Source of the DNA: an uncultured Bacilli bacterium
GTDB taxonomy: Bacteria > Bacillota_I > Bacilli_A > RF39 > UBA660
NCBI GenBank assembly: GCA_944371325.1
Contig: CALVXO010000001.1
Span: forward strand, 62,001-126,000
Direction of reading: 5' to 3'
Length of the DNA stretch: 64,000 bases
In this document: positions 42,142 to 50,529 of the stretch, in pieces
How positions within the stretch are numbered: the stretch's first letter is position 1
Layout of the letters: each line of letters starts with the position of its first letter
Made by a program: the position numbers and the translations under genes
Notes under the pieces: generated by a model
Databases searched by the model: none
Seen by the model: the letters and a program-made list of their open reading frames with translations, nothing else
What the model was told of the DNA's origin: nothing

Positions 42142-42876
42142 ATGAATATTTCTTATACTTATATAGATGGCAAAGCTATTATTTTTGATGAAAATGGTAA
42201 TCAAATACCAACTAAATATTATGATAATTTAGATGAAGTATTAGTCCAAGAAAATGTGGTAGAAACCATTGAAAATGGCATTAAATATTTAGGGGATATT
42301 AAAACTTTACCAAAGAAAAAATTTGTTCCATTTAAGACAATTGGTGTTATATTAACAATATTAGTTGCACCAATAATTATAAATTTGATAAGCGGTATAA
42401 ATATATATACAATGCCTTCTAACCCGACATCTGGTGAAATGAGTTTATTTAAATTTATAGTTATCAATTCAGCAATAACAATTGTTCCTTTAAGTTTATT
42501 GATAGATATTGGAGATCATTTAATCTATAAATCAAAGGTAAAAAAACAAAATGCAAAAAAATGTGAATTAGAATTTTTAAAAAAACAATTAGTTGAAGAA
42601 AAGCAAAAATTAGAAAGTTTAAAAAATGAAAAGAATAAAGAAAAAGAAGATTTTACTTTTTCAATTGTAAAAGTAAATGATGTAGAACAATTAAAGCAGC
42701 TAAAACATTACATAGAACTATATTATAGTTTAGGATATGATATAAAAAAATTATATAAACATTTAGAAAATGGTACTTTGGAAAAATTTTTAAATAAGTC
42801 TTATAATACTGACGATGTTCAATTAGCTAAAGATTTTTTAGAAGAAAATGGACCAAAATTAATAAAAAGAAATTAA
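42142..42876 (+). CDS. Unknown two-helix membrane protein with coiled coil
   Basis: I do not recognise this 244-residue protein. It has a soluble head with a repeated YIDGKAIIFDENGN-type beta strand, two membrane helices (about residues 72-92 and 110-130), then a long Lys/Glu coiled coil (about 133-170) and a helical tail. It ends in ENGPKLIKRN, which resembles the end of the opposed 383-residue protein (AGPKLVKTIKPLR). It has its own promoter and shares a terminator with that neighbour. The resemblance suggests a lineage-specific family; function is unknown. Confidence 0.72.
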   Translation: MNISYTYIDGKAIIFDENGNQIPTKYYDNLDEVLVQENVVETIENGIKYLGDIKTLPKKKFVPFKTIGVILTILVAPIIINLISGINIYTMPSNPTSGEMSLFKFIVINSAITIVPLSLLIDIGDHLIYKSKVKKQNAKKCELEFLKKQLVEEKQKLESLKNEKNKEKEDFTFSIVKVNDVEQLKQLKHYIELYYSLGYDIKKLYKHLENGTLEKFLNKSYNTDDVQLAKDFLEENGPKLIKRN

Positions 42877-42908
42877 ACTTATAAATTATAATTTATGTTT
42901 TATATAGC

Positions 42909-42939
42909 AAAAAAGAGAAAAATCACTTTTCTCTTTTTT
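42909..42939. terminator. Bidirectional terminator between convergent genes
   Basis: A stem of A-rich AAAAGAGAAAA (from 42910) with TTTTCTCTTTT (to 42939) around about five bases has A and T runs on both sides, and ends the convergent genes at 42876 and 42941. Confidence 0.8.
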
Positions 42940-42940
42940 G

Positions 42941-44092
42941 TTATCTTAAAGGTTTTATTGTTTTTACTAATTTAGGTCCTGCAGGTTCACCTATTAAAGA
43001 TTCATTTAACTCTTCTTGCACAGCAGGTTTTTGTAAACTTAGATTTTGTGAATTTGTTTTTTCTTCTTTAACTCCATCATTTGATGATAAACTTTCTAAT
43101 GTTTGTTTTTTCTCTAACAATAATAATTGAGATGAACTAATATCTTCTATCTTTGAATTTATTAAAGATTTAATCTTATCTGTTTCACTATATAATTTTT
43201 TAGGTGATTCGCTTAATTCATTAATTAAAGTTGTATCCCCTAATTCATCCTTTATTTTATTAAATATAGTTTTCAAATTATGATTTTTTTTGCTCATTAT
43301 AGAACCAGTTATTAAACTACCAAGTAATGAAATCGAACCTATAGGTAATAAAAACAAATCAGTTATAACAGTATTAGTTATTTTAGTTGCCAAATATAAG
43401 GATAAACCAAGATACATAGATATAGAAGTAAATGTCGCTATGACAAAACTTACTAACATATGTTTTTGCATTGTACAAGATAATATATCACATAAAACTT
43501 TCTTTGTTGTAAGTTCATCTAATTCAATTTTTTGTCTTTTTATTTTGTCATTTATATTATTTATATCATTTTCTAACATTTCCTTGCTTTTTGATTCATC
43601 TTTATTAATTAAATAATAATTATTAGAAACTTTATTTAAAATTTTACTATTTGTTTCTAAATCAGTAATTGTTTTATCAATTAAATTATTTTTACTATTC
43701 AATTTTTCATATTCAATTTGATAACGAATTTCTTCTTCTAATTTTTCTTGTTCTGTTTTTGCTTTTGAAAATTTTTTGATTCTTTCTTTTATTTGAAATT
43801 TTTTATTAATAATTTTATTAATTATTGCTCCCGTTCCAAATGTAGTACCTATTAATAAAGCCGCCACACTAAATGCTGATAAATTACTTATAATTAATCC
43901 TCCAGCAGATGCAAGCATTAGAGCTAAATTAAATACAATCATAGGAATTGAAGAAAAAGCTAACAAAAGGACTATTTTGAAATCTAATTGACGAATACGA
44001 GACATTCTTATTTTCTCATTTAAAATATCCATTAACTTTTTATTTTTTTCTTTTTTTGTATTAAACTTCTTTATAATTTCTTCTTTATTCAT
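42941..44092 (-). CDS. Unknown multi-helix membrane protein with coiled coils
   Basis: I do not recognise this 383-residue protein. Two pairs of membrane helices lie at about 40-90 and 205-265, separated by a long Glu/Lys/Asn coiled-coil region of about 110 residues; a Ser/Gln/Glu-rich tail ends AGPKLVKTIKPLR. The start is ATG 44090-44092 with AGGAGCAATAAT; the longer reading to 44164 would overlap the upstream gene. It follows the 472-residue gene by four bases, so both are cotranscribed. Confidence 0.72.
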   Translation of the reverse strand: MNKEEIIKKFNTKKEKNKKLMDILNEKIRMSRIRQLDFKIVLLLAFSSIPMIVFNLALMLASAGGLIISNLSAFSVAALLIGTTFGTGAIINKIINKKFQIKERIKKFSKAKTEQEKLEEEIRYQIEYEKLNSKNNLIDKTITDLETNSKILNKVSNNYYLINKDESKSKEMLENDINNINDKIKRQKIELDELTTKKVLCDILSCTMQKHMLVSFVIATFTSISMYLGLSLYLATKITNTVITDLFLLPIGSISLLGSLITGSIMSKKNHNLKTIFNKIKDELGDTTLINELSESPKKLYSETDKIKSLINSKIEDISSSQLLLLEKKQTLESLSSNDGVKEEKTNSQNLSLQKPAVQEELNESLIGEPAGPKLVKTIKPLR

Positions 44093-44096
44093 ATAA

Positions 44097-45506
44097 TTAT
44101 TGCTCCTTTCGTATTTTGTAAGACATTTTTTTCTCTTGTTCATTTTTAGAAACAATCTTATCAATTCTTTCTTGTAAAATTGGTAAAGGAATTTCTTCTT
44201 TTAATTGTTTTAAAAAATTTATAATTTGTTTTTCTTGTGTCAAAATATCAAAATCATTAAAAATTATTTGATTTTTAGAAAAGTCTTCTTTTTTATTAAT
44301 GATAGAAATAACTTTGCCAATAATTTCATTAATCATTTCAAATGTAATTTTTCCTTCAAATTTAGAAACTTCATCTACCCCAAAAAGATCAGTTTTAAAA
44401 TCAATATTTCCTTTTCGACTAACAAATTTTAAAGAACAGCTATCAATACTAGAAGAATTTAACCTTAAAATATGTATCCCATTAATTCTGCCATTACCTT
44501 TATGCGTTCTAAAATCAATATTACATTTTTCAATTTCATTTGATTCATTTACCCAAATATCCATAGCTATTGAAAAATTATCTATTATAGGACTAACATA
44601 AGTGATAAATTTTCTTTTATTCTCTTTTCCTTGTAATATGTTAACTTGTTTTGTTCTTATATTTGTAAAATACTTATTATCATCAACAATTAAATCTTTA
44701 CCATTAACTCTTAATTTAAAACCTTCATTCATAACATTATAAGAAAGTTCATAATTAGATCCATCTTTTTTTAATGTTTTAGAAAAAGCTATATCACCAG
44801 TTCTTGAAAAAGCAATAAATCTAGTCGCATTTTTAGAAGCAATATTTCTCCATATTAATGTTTTAAATTTACTAAATAATTCTGGATAAGTAACAGTTCC
44901 ATTATCAATCGCATTAATAAGTTCTCGATCAAAATTATAATGCAATTCATGATTTTCTAAATCCTGCCACCATGATTGTCTCCAATCAGTTAATTTCTTC
45001 TCAGCACTAATTACTTCTTCAATTAGTTTTGGAATTAAATTATTTTGTTCATTAAAACACTTATAAATATTTAAATTGCCATCTTCTTTATGATAATTTT
45101 GGCAATCAATCATAGATAAATCTAGATCATTTAACAAATTAATTTCAATATTTTTTTTATCATAAAAGAATAACTTTAACGATGTAATTATTTGTTCTAT
45201 TATGTCAAATATTTGTTGTTGTGAAGTAATATATTTTTCATTTAATTGCACTTTTACTTCTAATTTTTCTAAATCTTTAGCATCTATTATAATAGCACCT
45301 ACACAATTATACTCACCTTGAAAAATCATATAACTTTGAATGTTACTTGTTTCATCATAAATTAATGAATATTTTAAAACTAATTCTGTTAATTCTTTAT
45401 TCATTTTATTTAATTCGATTAAATAATCTTGATACCATTTATTATATTTTACTAAACTGTAACGACGTCCTTGATTATCATTTAAACTAATACTTCTATA
45501 TTTCAT
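44097..45506 (-). CDS. Unknown soluble protein, 469 residues
   Basis: I do not recognise this protein. The first 130 residues (SYMIFQGEYNCVGAIIID, LEVKVQLNEKY, EQIITSLKLFFYDKKN) have an order of strands and helices reminiscent of a GNAT fold, but no acyl-CoA loop is clear. The rest is beta-rich (FRTHKGNGRINGIHILRL, KFVSRKGNIDFKTDLFG) and ends in basic helices. The start is ATG 45504-45506 with AAGGAGTG. It leads the two-gene unit with the membrane protein downstream. Confidence 0.7.
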   Translation of the reverse strand: MKYRSISLNDNQGRRYSLVKYNKWYQDYLIELNKMNKELTELVLKYSLIYDETSNIQSYMIFQGEYNCVGAIIIDAKDLEKLEVKVQLNEKYITSQQQIFDIIEQIITSLKLFFYDKKNIEINLLNDLDLSMIDCQNYHKEDGNLNIYKCFNEQNNLIPKLIEEVISAEKKLTDWRQSWWQDLENHELHYNFDRELINAIDNGTVTYPELFSKFKTLIWRNIASKNATRFIAFSRTGDIAFSKTLKKDGSNYELSYNVMNEGFKLRVNGKDLIVDDNKYFTNIRTKQVNILQGKENKRKFITYVSPIIDNFSIAMDIWVNESNEIEKCNIDFRTHKGNGRINGIHILRLNSSSIDSCSLKFVSRKGNIDFKTDLFGVDEVSKFEGKITFEMINEIIGKVISIINKKEDFSKNQIIFNDFDILTQEKQIINFLKQLKEEIPLPILQERIDKIVSKNEQEKKMSYKIRKEQ

Positions 45507-45555
45507 ATGATTCACTCCTTAGTAAATATTCTATCATATAATTTAAATTTTTAAA

Positions 45556-45590
45556 CAAAAAATATCAATTTTATTGAATTGATATTTAAA
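45556..45590 (-). terminator. Intrinsic terminator of tRNA-Cys
   Basis: Read leftward, AATATCAATT (45586-45577) and AATTGATATT (45570-45561) pair around a six-base loop, followed by a short T run. It lies about 35 bases behind the tRNA. Confidence 0.65.
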
Positions 45591-45624
45591 AACTAAAATA
45601 TAAAATTTTAGAAATATTATTAAT

Positions 45625-45699
45625 TGGAGGGCCCAGCCGGACTTGAACCGACGCTCGGGGAGTTGCAGTCCCATGCCTTACCAACTTGGCTATGGACCC
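45625..45699 (-). tRNA. tRNA-Cys (anticodon GCA)
   Basis: The 75-base sequence folds as a cloverleaf: acceptor GGGTCCA with TGGGCCC (one G-T pair), a D arm, an anticodon stem GGGA/TCCC with loop CTGCAAC (anticodon GCA at 45666-45664), and a T arm with GGTTCAAGTCC. The discriminator base is T, as is typical for tRNA-Cys, and CCA is encoded at 45627-45625. It is a single-tRNA unit. Confidence 0.96.
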
Positions 45700-45709
45700 G
45701 TGTAAATAA

Positions 45710-45738
45710 ATTATAGCAAAATAATTTTACTTAATCAA
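45710..45738 (-). promoter_or_regulatory. Promoter of tRNA-Cys
   Basis: On the minus strand TTGATT (45738-45733) and TATAAT (45715-45710) are 17 bases apart, placing the start point within a few bases of the mature tRNA 5-prime end. Confidence 0.72.
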
Positions 45739-45760
45739 GTATTTTACTATAATTTATTCA

Positions 45761-47509
45761 TTATTTAAATAAATTATACCTAATTATATTATTTGATGTT
45801 TCAATTAAGTTTCTAGCATATTCTTCTTTTTCTTTTATATAATTGGAATCTACACTTTCATACATTTTATATTCACTTAATTGATTATTATAATATATTT
45901 TATCTGTTAACCAATTACCATTTGGAAAAACTACAATATTGTCTTCTACACTAAATATATCATTACCTAAAGCATATTTTGTATCAACACCAAACATATT
46001 ACCAATAGTAGGCATAACATCAATAGCTCCCATTACTTTATCTACTTCTTGATGTTTAATATCTTTACTCCATATTATTAAAGGAACTTTAGTTAGTTTT
46101 TCATATTCATAAAAATCGATTTTCTTACCTAAATATTCTTCATATTCTTTTTGAGAAAATTTTGCATCGTGATCACCATAAATAACTAATACTGTATTAT
46201 CAAGATTTACTCTATTTATAAATTCACCTATTGCTTCATCAGCATAATGAACTAATTTAATATAATCCCCTATTCTAGTACCTTCAGCATCTCCTACATT
46301 AAAATCAATTCCTTCAGTATAAAATGGAGTATGATTAGATAACATAATTAAAGTTCCATAATATTTATCATATTCTAAATTATTAATTATATCAGCTGAT
46401 TGAATGAAAAATGATTTATCAGATAATCCTAAACCTAATTGTTCAGTTAAATCATAAGTATCATAACAATAATAATGATCATACCCTATTTTTTGATACA
46501 TTTTATCTCTATTCCAATAATTACATGTATTACCATGCATACTAAAAGTATAATAGCCATTATTTTTAAATGATTTAATTAACGAATTATATTCATTTTT
46601 ATCATAACTAGTAAATACTGTACCTGTTCCTATTGGAAGTAATGAATTAGTAATAGCTAGTTCGGTATCACTACTTGTTCCAACACTTTCTTCAGAATAA
46701 TAATTATTAAAATAAATTCCTTCATTTTTCAATTTATATAGGTTTGGTGTTATAGTTTCATTTATAAACATACTTTGAATACTTTCAGCATGAATAAACA
46801 AAATATTTTTATCTTTAAATATATTAGTATATTCATTTGTTTTAGTTTCTTTATTACTATAAAATTCTTCCACTTCTTCTTTAGCTTCAGTATATCCACA
46901 TTTTGGACACATAAATTTAGATGCTACATAAAATATATCATTTAATTGATAGGTATAAACACCTAAATTTCTTACAACATACGCTTTATTCCAATCATGT
47001 TTTAACCTGTATATATCATTAGAATTAATTGTTAATAAAGATATTACTAAAATAGTAAAATAAACTATAAAACTTTTTTTAAACATATTAATATCTTTAG
47101 TTTTATTACTTTTATTATATAAAACAATCATTAAAACTATTTGCCAAAGAAAAATAAAATCAATTATTTTAAAAGTTCCAGTTATTGCTTCAGAAGGAAG
47201 TCTTAAAGCTTGAATAAAGGCTTCTATTAAATAAATAGAGGCAAAGTCATTAAAATTATTATAGTATAATGAATTAATGATACAAATAGCTGTTAAAACA
47301 ATAGAAAATATTAAAAAATATAAATTTCTTTTTTTAATTAAAAATGAAAAACTATAAATAAAAAGTAATAAAGTTAAATCAAATAATAAATATTTTAAAC
47401 TTATAAAACCCGTCGTTAAATAAATTAATATACTACTATTTATTAAACTAGATATAATAAATATAACACCATAATCTTTTAATGATGATGAAATATTAAA
47501 CTTATGCAT
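45761..47509 (-). CDS. LTA synthase family sulfatase-like membrane protein
   Basis: The 582-residue protein has five membrane helices in its first 165 residues and an extracellular sulfatase-like domain with FIHAESIQSMF near 235, SVGTSSDTE near 280 (position of the catalytic Thr/Ser in LtaS), HGNTCNYWNRDKMY near 320 and YGDHDAKFS near 450. LtaS-type enzymes transfer glycerol phosphate from phosphatidylglycerol to glycolipid-anchored polymer. Whether this organism makes lipoteichoic acid cannot be told from here. It overlaps the ZIP gene end by 31 bases, with GGAG ahead of its ATG inside that gene. Confidence 0.87.
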   Translation of the reverse strand: MHKFNISSSLKDYGVIFIISSLINSSILIYLTTGFISLKYLLFDLTLLLFIYSFSFLIKKRNLYFLIFSIVLTAICIINSLYYNNFNDFASIYLIEAFIQALRLPSEAITGTFKIIDFIFLWQIVLMIVLYNKSNKTKDINMFKKSFIVYFTILVISLLTINSNDIYRLKHDWNKAYVVRNLGVYTYQLNDIFYVASKFMCPKCGYTEAKEEVEEFYSNKETKTNEYTNIFKDKNILFIHAESIQSMFINETITPNLYKLKNEGIYFNNYYSEESVGTSSDTELAITNSLLPIGTGTVFTSYDKNEYNSLIKSFKNNGYYTFSMHGNTCNYWNRDKMYQKIGYDHYYCYDTYDLTEQLGLGLSDKSFFIQSADIINNLEYDKYYGTLIMLSNHTPFYTEGIDFNVGDAEGTRIGDYIKLVHYADEAIGEFINRVNLDNTVLVIYGDHDAKFSQKEYEEYLGKKIDFYEYEKLTKVPLIIWSKDIKHQEVDKVMGAIDVMPTIGNMFGVDTKYALGNDIFSVEDNIVVFPNGNWLTDKIYYNNQLSEYKMYESVDSNYIKEKEEYARNLIETSNNIIRYNLFK

Positions 47510-48186
47510 ATTATCAAAGCTCCTATTATAAATCCTATTATATTATTTTTTTTATTTTGATGTTTTAAATGTTCTAATAACTCAAAAAACACAATATATA
47601 CTAACATACCTAATGTTATAGCAAACATGACCCCAATAAAGAATTCACTAACATCACCTATCAAATATAATATAAATGATCCAATAAAAGTAGATAGTGA
47701 TATTACAAAACTTATTAAAATTATTTTTATTTTACTATATTTCGCATCTTTTAATGTACTACCTATTACCATTCCCAATGGAATATTATGTAAACCAATA
47801 CCTATTCCTAATAAAATACCTAAATTAAAGTTTTTATTTAAAGTAGAATATAAAATCATTCCTTCAATTAAATTATGAATAATTAAAGCAATAGAAGACA
47901 TTAATCCGATATGAAAAACATGTTCTTTATGATTAGAGTGTTCATGATCTGGAATAAATATATCTAATAATTTTAATAATACAAATCCTATTAAAGCAAA
48001 TATTATCATATTAAAATAATTAATATGTTCTAAAGTATGAGGTATTACTTCTAAAAAAATTAAGCAAAATAATACACTAAAAGCAATACTAATAGATAAT
48101 TCTGATATTTTTTTCTTTCTTTTAAATAATAATATAATAATAGTACCTAATAAAACTGTTAATCCAAATAAAAATGTAATAAACAT
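47479..48186 (-). CDS. ZIP-family divalent metal transporter
   Basis: The 235-residue protein has eight hydrophobic segments and ZIP signatures: LMSSIALIIHNLIEGMILY near 115 (His-Asn-x-x-Glu) and GIGLHNIPLGMVIGS near 145 (His-Asn-x-Pro). A His-rich loop PDHEHSNHKEH lies between the third and fourth segments, and the protein ends FHHH. It probably imports Zn or another divalent ion. It follows a P-type ATPase gene by four bases, suggesting joint metal handling. Confidence 0.92.
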   Translation of the reverse strand: MFITFLFGLTVLLGTIIILLFKRKKKISELSISIAFSVLFCLIFLEVIPHTLEHINYFNMIIFALIGFVLLKLLDIFIPDHEHSNHKEHVFHIGLMSSIALIIHNLIEGMILYSTLNKNFNLGILLGIGIGLHNIPLGMVIGSTLKDAKYSKIKIILISFVISLSTFIGSFILYLIGDVSEFFIGVMFAITLGMLVYIVFFELLEHLKHQNKKNNIIGFIIGALIICISLIFHHH

Positions 48187-48190
48187 ATAA

Positions 48191-50440
48191 TCACTCCTTA
48201 AACAACTTAGGATATTTTTTAATTAATTTATCCACAAAAATACTCATCAGACTAAATATTATAGTCGATATAAATACTAATATCAAGATAAAAATAAACA
48301 TTTTTAAATTTAAAATTGTAAGTGAGAAAAATTCTCTAAAACCTACTGTTGAAAAAATAAAGCCTAATATTAATGATGTTATTAAAACAAATCTTAATTT
48401 ATTTAAAGGATAACATATTTTAAATAAAAGCAAAAATCCTGTAAACCCTGTCATCAACACACACAAAGTTGATATTTGATTATTAGATAATTTAATTAAA
48501 TTTCCTAAAATAGAAATTATAATTATATTTAAAACAATTGTTAATGATGTTGGCAATGATTTACTAAATACATTTTTTAAAAAATTACCTTTTATTCTAC
48601 TATTATTAGGTTCCAAAGCTAAAATAAACGAAGGAACCCCGATTGTAAAAAAATTAGTAAGCGATAGTTGAATTGGTTCAAATGGATAATTTAAATTTAC
48701 AAACATAAAAATCAAAACTAATAAAAAGGCATAAGTAGTTTTTGCTAAAAACAAAGTAGCACTTCTTTCAATATTATTAATTGTTCTTCTTCCCTCTTTA
48801 ATAATACTTGGAATAGCATCAAAATCATCATCTAATAAAATTAATTGGCTGACATTTCTAGCAGCATCTGTTCCACTTTTAATAGTAATACTACAATCAG
48901 ATTGTTTTAAAGCTAAAACATCATTAACACCATCACCTGTCATGGCTACAAAATGATTATTACTTTGTAATTTTTCTATTATTTTCTTTTTTTCCATTGG
49001 TGTTACACGAGCAAAAACATTATATTTATTTATATCATCAATTTCATCTTTTGATAAATCAATTCCGTTAACAGTTAATCCAACATTATTAGCTATTTTA
49101 CTAATAGTTTTTAAATTATCACCAGATATAATTTTTATATCGACATTTTGATTTTTTAAATAATTTAACATCTTTTTAGCATTTTTTCTTATTTTATCTT
49201 TTAAAACAATAATACCAATTGGCAAATCATCTTTAGTTATCAATAATGTTCTATTATCTTGATTATCAATAACTTCTTTTATTTTCTTTTTACATAAAAA
49301 TTCTGGGGCACCAATTAAAAATTTACCTTCCTCAAACTCTACTCCACTATATTTATTAATAGGTGAAAATGGAATTTTTTTAATAACTTTATAATTATCA
49401 TATTTTTTAAAATAATTACCTAAAGCTTCACTAGTAGCATTATCAGAATCTAATATATTTACTATGTTACCCATTATTTCATCTAGATCATAATCTTCTA
49501 ATTTTATAACATTAATTACTTCCATTTTACCACTTGTAATAGTACCTGTTTTATCTAAACAAACTGTATCAACTCGAGCTAACATTTCGATACAATATAG
49601 TTCTTGAACCAAAACATTTAATCTTGCTAATCTAATTACGGAAACTGCTAGAACAGTACTAGTTAATAATACTAATCCTTCCGGTATCATGCCAAGTAAA
49701 GCAGCTACAGTATTAATTATTGAAGCCTCTAAATTTTTATCTAAATTATATTGATTAATAAATAATAAAATTCCTAAAGGTATTATGCATATAGAAACTA
49801 ATTTAATTATTTTATTTAACGAATTCATTAATATAGAATTTAATGGTTTTACATATTTAGCATCTTTACTTATTGTATTAACGTAATTATCATTTCCAAC
49901 ATGAATTACTTTAGCTATTACCTTACCTACTACTACAAAACTACCTGATTTTAATTCATCATTTTTTTTGTAACTTACTAAATCTGATTCACCAGTTATA
50001 AATGATTCGTTTACTTCAACACTACCTTCTAATATAGTACAATCTGTTACAATTTGATTACCAGCTTTTAAAATTATTATATCATCTAATACAATATCTT
50101 CATTATCAATATTTACAATTTTATTATCTCTTATTACTTTAGATTTCAAAGAAGTAATAATTGATAATTTATCAACTATTCTTTTAGATCTTATTTCTTG
50201 AACCATACTTATTAAAGTATTACATACTACAATACCCATAAATAATAAATTTTTATAAGAACTAACAAAAAATATTAATAAAGCTAAAACAAAATTTAAC
50301 AAATTAAATAAAGTAAAAATATTATCAGTTATTATTTTTAAAATACTTTTAGTTGGAACTACTTTATTTTTATTTGTTAAACCTTTTTTTACTCTTTCAC
50401 TTACTTCTTTACTATTTAATCCTTTATAATTATGTTCCAT
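48191..50440 (-). CDS. Cation-transporting P-type ATPase
   Basis: The 749-residue ATPase has the phosphorylation motif DKTGTIT near 297, the actuator motif FITGESDL near 150, and the hinge GDGVNDVLALKQSD near 500. About ten hydrophobic segments are present, with PEGLVLLTSTVLAVSVIRL in helix 4. No N-terminal heavy-metal CxxC domain exists. The form resembles CtpE-like or other P2/P3-type pumps for Ca, Mg or protons rather than copper pumps; the ion is uncertain. It leads the unit ATPase - ZIP - LtaS-like, all closely spaced. Confidence 0.9.
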   Translation of the reverse strand: MEHNYKGLNSKEVSERVKKGLTNKNKVVPTKSILKIITDNIFTLFNLLNFVLALLIFFVSSYKNLLFMGIVVCNTLISMVQEIRSKRIVDKLSIITSLKSKVIRDNKIVNIDNEDIVLDDIIILKAGNQIVTDCTILEGSVEVNESFITGESDLVSYKKNDELKSGSFVVVGKVIAKVIHVGNDNYVNTISKDAKYVKPLNSILMNSLNKIIKLVSICIIPLGILLFINQYNLDKNLEASIINTVAALLGMIPEGLVLLTSTVLAVSVIRLARLNVLVQELYCIEMLARVDTVCLDKTGTITSGKMEVINVIKLEDYDLDEIMGNIVNILDSDNATSEALGNYFKKYDNYKVIKKIPFSPINKYSGVEFEEGKFLIGAPEFLCKKKIKEVIDNQDNRTLLITKDDLPIGIIVLKDKIRKNAKKMLNYLKNQNVDIKIISGDNLKTISKIANNVGLTVNGIDLSKDEIDDINKYNVFARVTPMEKKKIIEKLQSNNHFVAMTGDGVNDVLALKQSDCSITIKSGTDAARNVSQLILLDDDFDAIPSIIKEGRRTINNIERSATLFLAKTTYAFLLVLIFMFVNLNYPFEPIQLSLTNFFTIGVPSFILALEPNNSRIKGNFLKNVFSKSLPTSLTIVLNIIIISILGNLIKLSNNQISTLCVLMTGFTGFLLLFKICYPLNKLRFVLITSLILGFIFSTVGFREFFSLTILNLKMFIFILILVFISTIIFSLMSIFVDKLIKKYPKLFKE

Positions 50441-50483
50441 AATATTACCTCTTTATTATTTTATCACACCAACAAAATTATAT

Positions 50484-50529
50484 CAAAAAAAACTAATATT
50501 TTTAATTACAAATTTGTAATATTAGTTTT
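50484..50529 (-). terminator. Intrinsic terminator of the repeat-protein gene
   Basis: Read leftward, AAAACTAATATT (50529-50518) pairs with AATATTAGTTTT (50500-50489), followed by more T. The loop carries the smaller ACAAATTTGT palindrome. The gene's stop codon at 50528-50530 touches the stem. Confidence 0.75.
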
